Of a DNA stretch of 64,000 nucleotides, positions 61,214 to 64,000 are shown piece by piece (within the stretch, counting starts at the first letter, position 1; every line of letters begins with the position of its first letter). This DNA is from Yinghuangia aomiensis (GTDB lineage: Bacteria > Actinomycetota > Actinomycetes > Streptomycetales > Streptomycetaceae). The position numbers and the translations under genes were made by a program. The notes beneath the pieces are model-generated. The model had not been told where the DNA came from. It worked only from the letters and a program-made list of their open reading frames with translations, and ran no database searches. Location of the stretch: assembly GCF_039542225.1 (NCBI RefSeq), contig NZ_BAABHS010000001.1, forward strand, positions 1-64,000, read 5' to 3'.

Positions 61214-61242
61214 CTGACACACTGATGCGCCGTCCCTACTCG
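61214..61242 (+). promoter_or_regulatory. Weak promoter candidate ahead of the structured leader
   Basis: CTGACA (61214-61219), 17 bases, TACTCG (61237-61242). The -35 is good, the -10 lacks the final T. A lone TAGCAT (TANNNT) at 61264-61269 is a second -10 candidate. Either would start transcription before the leader at 61313. Confidence 0.3.
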
Positions 61243-61312
61243 CAGGCTCTGCCTACGCCCCAGTAGCATGGCGACAAAAGTGACCGTGACGGGCACAACC
61301 CGTACGGCACAC

Positions 61313-61518
61313 CAGGGTGCTCGGCGATCCATGCCTCGTCGGAAACGGCCTCGAACCAGGCCGCGCGCAGGAAGATCCCCACCGTCACGGCCGGCGTTCC
61401 GGCCACGTCTCCGCATCTCGGGAAACCCGGGAATTCCGGTGCAAAGCCGGGCCTGCCATACTCCCCGCAGCAACGGGATTACCAGGCGGTAACCCGAGGA
61501 AAACCTGCAGTACCGCTG
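61313..61518 (+). promoter_or_regulatory. Candidate riboswitch: structured leader of the two-domain hydroxyacyl-CoA dehydrogenase gene
   Basis: A closing helix pairs CAGGGTGCT (61313-61321) with AGTACCGCTG (61509-61518) over 190 bases with one bulge. Inside are GGCCT/AGGCC, GGCCGG/CCGGCC and TTACC/GGTAA hairpins and, at 61428-61450, GGGAATTCCGGTG followed by CAAAGCCGG, which matches the cobalamin riboswitch core GGGAA-N2-CCGG-TGNAA-CCGG. AGGAAAACCTGC (61497-61508) resembles that class's 3' AGGAGACCTGCC. The usual CCCGCNACTGT segment is not clean. Parts (GCAAAGCCGGGCCT, GGGATTACC) also recall the c-di-GMP-I class. A 5-base-stem hairpin CTCCC/GGGAG (61547-61562) sits just before AAGGAG. Structured RNA is fairly safe; the ligand is open. 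Confidence 0.5.
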
Positions 61519-61579
61519 AACCCTCACGGCAACCCTCAAGGCGTACTCCCTTCTCCGGGAGACGGCATTCAAGGAGCGC

Positions 61580-63358
61580 ATGATGGCGCGTGACATCACT
61601 ACGGTCGGCGTGGTCGGCCTCGGCACCATGGGTGCCGGAATCGTCGAGGTCCTCGCCCGCGGCGGCGTGACCGTCGTCGGCGTCGAGGTCGACGACGCCG
61701 CGGTCGAACGCGGCCGGGCCCGCATCAAGCACTCCACGGCGCGGGCCGTCGAGCGCGGCAAGCTCACCGAGGACGACGAGCGCGCCATTTTCGACCGGAT
61801 CACCCTCGTGAGCGACCTCGGCGCGGTCGCGGACGCCGACCTGGTCCTCGAAGCCATACCGGAGCAGCTCGACGCCAAGCTGGAGATCTTCGCGCAGCTC
61901 GACAAGATCTGCCGCGCGGACACCATCCTCGCCACCAACACGTCGTCGCTGTCGGTCACCGAGCTTTCCGTCGCCACCGGCCGCTCCGCGCGGGTCGTCG
62001 GCCTGCACTTCTTCAACCCGGCGCCGGTCATGAAGCTCGTCGAGGTCGTCCGCACCGTGGTCACCGAGCCGGAGGTGCTCGAAGACGTCGTCGCGCTCGC
62101 CGAGAAGCTCGGCAAGTCGCCGGTCGTCGCGGGGGACCGCGCCGGGTTCATCGCCAACGGCCTGCTGTTCGCCTACCTCAACCACGCCGCGGCGATGTTC
62201 GAGGAGAAGTACGCGACGCGCGAGGACATCGACGCCGCGATGCGCTTCGGCTGCGGCCTGCCGATGGGCCCGCTCGCGGTGCTCGACCTGGTCGGCATCG
62301 ACACGGCGTACAACATCCTCCAGCAGATGTACCGCCAGTCCCGCGACCGGCTGCACGCCCCCGCGCCGATCCTCAAGCAGATGGCGACCGCGGGCCTGCT
62401 CGGCCGCAAGAGCGGCCGCGGCTTCTACCGCTACGAAGAGCCCGGCTCGTCGGTCGTCGTCGCGGACGCCGCCGGCTCCGCCGCGGTCGCCGGGACGCCG
62501 CGCGAGGTCGCCGCGGTCGGCGTGGTCGGCTCCGGCACGATGGCCACCGGCATCGTCGAGGTGTTCGCCAAGTCCGGCTACACCGTGACGTTCGTGGCGC
62601 GCAGCGAGCAGAAGGTCGAGGCGGTCGTCACCGCGCTGACCCGCTCGCTCGACAAGCAGGTGCAGCGCGGCCGCCTCGCCGAGGGGGACCGCGACGCGGC
62701 CCTCGCCCGGGTGACCGGCACCACCAAGTTGGACGACCTGGCCGACGCCGACCTGGTCCTCGAAGCCGTCGTCGAGGAACTCTCGGTCAAGCAGGCGCTG
62801 TTCGAGAACTTCGACGAGATCTGCAAGCCGGGCGCGGTGCTCGCCACCACGACGTCGTCGCTGCCGGTCATCGAGTGCGCGATGGCGACGAAGCGTCCCG
62901 AGGACGTCGTCGGCATGCACTTCTTCAACCCGGCGCCGGTGATGAAGCTCGTCGAGGTGGTGCGGACGGTGACGACGTCGGACGACGTCGTGGCGACCAT
63001 CCACGAGGTGTGCAAGCGGACCCGCAAGCACGCGGTGGACTGCGGCGACCGGGCCGGGTTCATCGTCAACGCGCTGCTGTTCCCGTACCTGAACGACGCG
63101 GTCAAGATGCTCCAGGCCAACTACGCGACGGCCGACGAGATCGACACGGCGATCAAGACCGGCGCGGGCTACCCGATGGGCCCGTTCGAACTCCTCGACG
63201 TGGTCGGCCTGGACGTGTCGCTGGCCATCGAGCAGGTGCTGTTCGCCGAGTTCCGCGAGCCGGGCTGGGCGCCCGCGACGCTGCTCGAGCACCTGGTGAC
63301 CGCGGGCTACCTCGGCCGCAAGACCGGCCGCGGCTTCCGCGACTACGCGAAGAAGTAG
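61580..63358 (+). CDS. Two-domain 3-hydroxyacyl-CoA dehydrogenase (tandem fusion)
   Basis: 592 residues made of two full-length copies of the 3-hydroxybutyryl-CoA dehydrogenase unit. Copy one (about 1-290) has GLGTMGAG, NTSSLSVTEL, LHFFNPAPVMKLVEVV and GFIANGLLFAYLN. Copy two (about 305-590) has GSGTMATG, TTSSLPVIEC, MHFFNPAPVMKLVEVV and GFIVNALLFPYLN. Both keep the active-site Ser, His, Glu and Asn segments, so both should be active. ATG 61580 and 61583 are adjacent; AAGGAG at 61571 favours the second. It would supply 3-hydroxyacyl-CoA/acetoacyl-CoA interconversion in fatty-acid or C4 metabolism. Confidence 0.92.
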   Translation: MMARDITTVGVVGLGTMGAGIVEVLARGGVTVVGVEVDDAAVERGRARIKHSTARAVERGKLTEDDERAIFDRITLVSDLGAVADADLVLEAIPEQLDAKLEIFAQLDKICRADTILATNTSSLSVTELSVATGRSARVVGLHFFNPAPVMKLVEVVRTVVTEPEVLEDVVALAEKLGKSPVVAGDRAGFIANGLLFAYLNHAAAMFEEKYATREDIDAAMRFGCGLPMGPLAVLDLVGIDTAYNILQQMYRQSRDRLHAPAPILKQMATAGLLGRKSGRGFYRYEEPGSSVVVADAAGSAAVAGTPREVAAVGVVGSGTMATGIVEVFAKSGYTVTFVARSEQKVEAVVTALTRSLDKQVQRGRLAEGDRDAALARVTGTTKLDDLADADLVLEAVVEELSVKQALFENFDEICKPGAVLATTTSSLPVIECAMATKRPEDVVGMHFFNPAPVMKLVEVVRTVTTSDDVVATIHEVCKRTRKHAVDCGDRAGFIVNALLFPYLNDAVKMLQANYATADEIDTAIKTGAGYPMGPFELLDVVGLDVSLAIEQVLFAEFREPGWAPATLLEHLVTAGYLGRKTGRGFRDYAKK

Positions 63359-63363
63359 GCAGA

Positions 63364-63408
63364 ACGGCCGACCGGGCCGGCGCGGCAAGCGCCGGCCCGG
63401 TCGGCCGT
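63364..63408. terminator. Terminator after the dehydrogenase gene
   Basis: Perfect 20-base arms with a GGCAA loop, beginning six bases after the stop codon. Extremely GC-rich, no U-tract. Confidence 0.8.
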
Positions 63409-63451
63409 CGAGCAGCCGACCGGGCGCGGGCCGGCCCCGGGAGCGGCAGAC

Positions 63452-63497
63452 CACGGCGGCCGCGGGATCCTCTGCCAGGGATCCCGCGGCCGCCGTG
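63452..63497. terminator. Second terminator, for the converging TPR gene
   Basis: Perfect 19-base arms with loop TCTGCCAG, 21 bases before the stop of the converging gene. It probably ends transcription from the minus strand. Confidence 0.75.
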
Positions 63498-63518
63498 TCG
63501 CGTTTTGGGGGAGAGGCG

Positions 63519-64000
63519 TCAGCCGTCGGCGGGCAAGGCCCCCAGGCAGGCGGTGGCGGTCTCGTGCCCCGGTGCGAGGCGGAGTGCGCGTTGCCAGGCC
63601 GCGCGGGCGTCCGTGTCGGCGCCGAGCCGGGCGTGCACCTTGCCGAGCAGGACGAGGGCCGGAACGTGCCGGGCGTTGTCGGCGAGGACCCACCGGAGTC
63701 CGTCGAGAGCCGCCGCGTGGCGGCCGTCGACCGCGTCGGCGAGCGCCGCGTTGTAGCCGCGGTCCGCGCGCGACCGCAGGAACAGCAGCGGGGCGAGGTC
63801 CTCGCGGCAGTCGGGGCACGTGGTGACGCCGGGCGCGGGCGGGATGCGGCACACCGGGCACAGGGTTGATTCGGGCTGCCAAGCGCGCGGAGATGTGCCG
63901 TTGTCCCCGGTGGCGGAAGGCAGGAGCACGGTGTGGGTCGGCGCGGCTGCGGGAGACTCGGCGGGGGCCGGGGCCTCGACCACCTCCGCGGTGGTGCCGA
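63519..64000 (-). CDS. Zinc-ribbon/TPR protein (5' end outside window)
   Basis: The frame stays open to the window edge (visible residues begin ...TTAEVVEAPAPAESP), so the N-terminus is missing. The visible part has an Ala/Pro-rich segment, a zinc-ribbon with LCPVC and TCPDC pairs, and a C-terminal TPR-like region (YNAALADAVDGRHAAALDGL, ALVLLGKVHARLGADTDARA, AWQRALRLAPGHETATACL). A GTG at 63983 could be a start but nothing forces it. Cytoplasmic adaptor of unknown function; other domains may lie upstream. Confidence 0.72.
   Translation of the reverse strand, partial: GTTAEVVEAPAPAESPAAAPTHTVLLPSATGDNGTSPRAWQPESTLCPVCRIPPAPGVTTCPDCREDLAPLLFLRSRADRGYNAALADAVDGRHAAALDGLRWVLADNARHVPALVLLGKVHARLGADTDARAAWQRALRLAPGHETATACLGALPADG

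Overview
This is chromosomal DNA of a high-GC actinomycete. GC content is very high, third codon positions are strongly GC-biased, and GTG and TTG starts are frequent. The gene order rho, rpmE, prfA, prmC, tsaC, phosphatase, glyA, WecA-type transferase, atp operon, DUF2550, cob(I)alamin adenosyltransferase, murA is that of Streptomyces and its close relatives. I place it in or near Streptomycetaceae and cannot name the species.

1-19600 is housekeeping core: transcription termination (rho, 5' end outside the window), ribosomal protein L31, RF1 with its methyltransferase PrmC, threonylcarbamoyl-AMP synthase, a low-molecular-weight phosphatase, serine hydroxymethyltransferase, a polyprenyl-phosphate sugar-1-phosphate transferase, the complete F1Fo ATP synthase (atpI, atpZ-like, atpBEFHAGDC), a DUF2550 protein, a PduO-type adenosyltransferase and MurA with Asp117 in place of the catalytic Cys.

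19600-30250 is mainly metabolic: a prolyl-oligopeptidase-like enzyme, 3-hydroxybutyryl-CoA dehydrogenase, a STAS protein, a MeaA/ethylmalonyl-CoA-mutase-type B12 enzyme, and a large secreted sugar-dehydrogenase/PKD/LamG mosaic.

30250-42030 is the least ordinary stretch. A membrane-anchored P-loop protein with a huge disordered N-terminus precedes an operon of small helical and WXG-type proteins and a mycosin protease. A second WXG-type operon follows. The mismatch endonuclease gene nucS lies between them on the other strand. This looks like type VII secretion machinery without its EccC motor in the window, inserted between otherwise conserved genes.

42200-50000 holds an SCO5389-like protein, an acyl-CoA synthetase/aldehyde dehydrogenase pair, a methyltransferase, an LRR protein, an LPXTG surface protein and a WhiJ/AbaA-like regulatory triad (HATPase, XRE, DUF397). 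51050-56750 is a flavoenzyme cluster (Baeyer-Villiger-type monooxygenase, Tat-exported FAD oxidoreductase, TetR, FAD monooxygenase) tied together by two copies of one operator. A HigB/HigA-like toxin-antitoxin pair, an MFS transporter, a nitronate monooxygenase, an ECF41/SigJ-like sigma factor, and a two-domain 3-hydroxyacyl-CoA dehydrogenase follow. The last gene sits behind a long, highly structured leader that resembles a riboswitch. The window closes inside a zinc-ribbon/TPR gene.

I saw no tRNA, rRNA, CRISPR array, insertion sequence or integrase.
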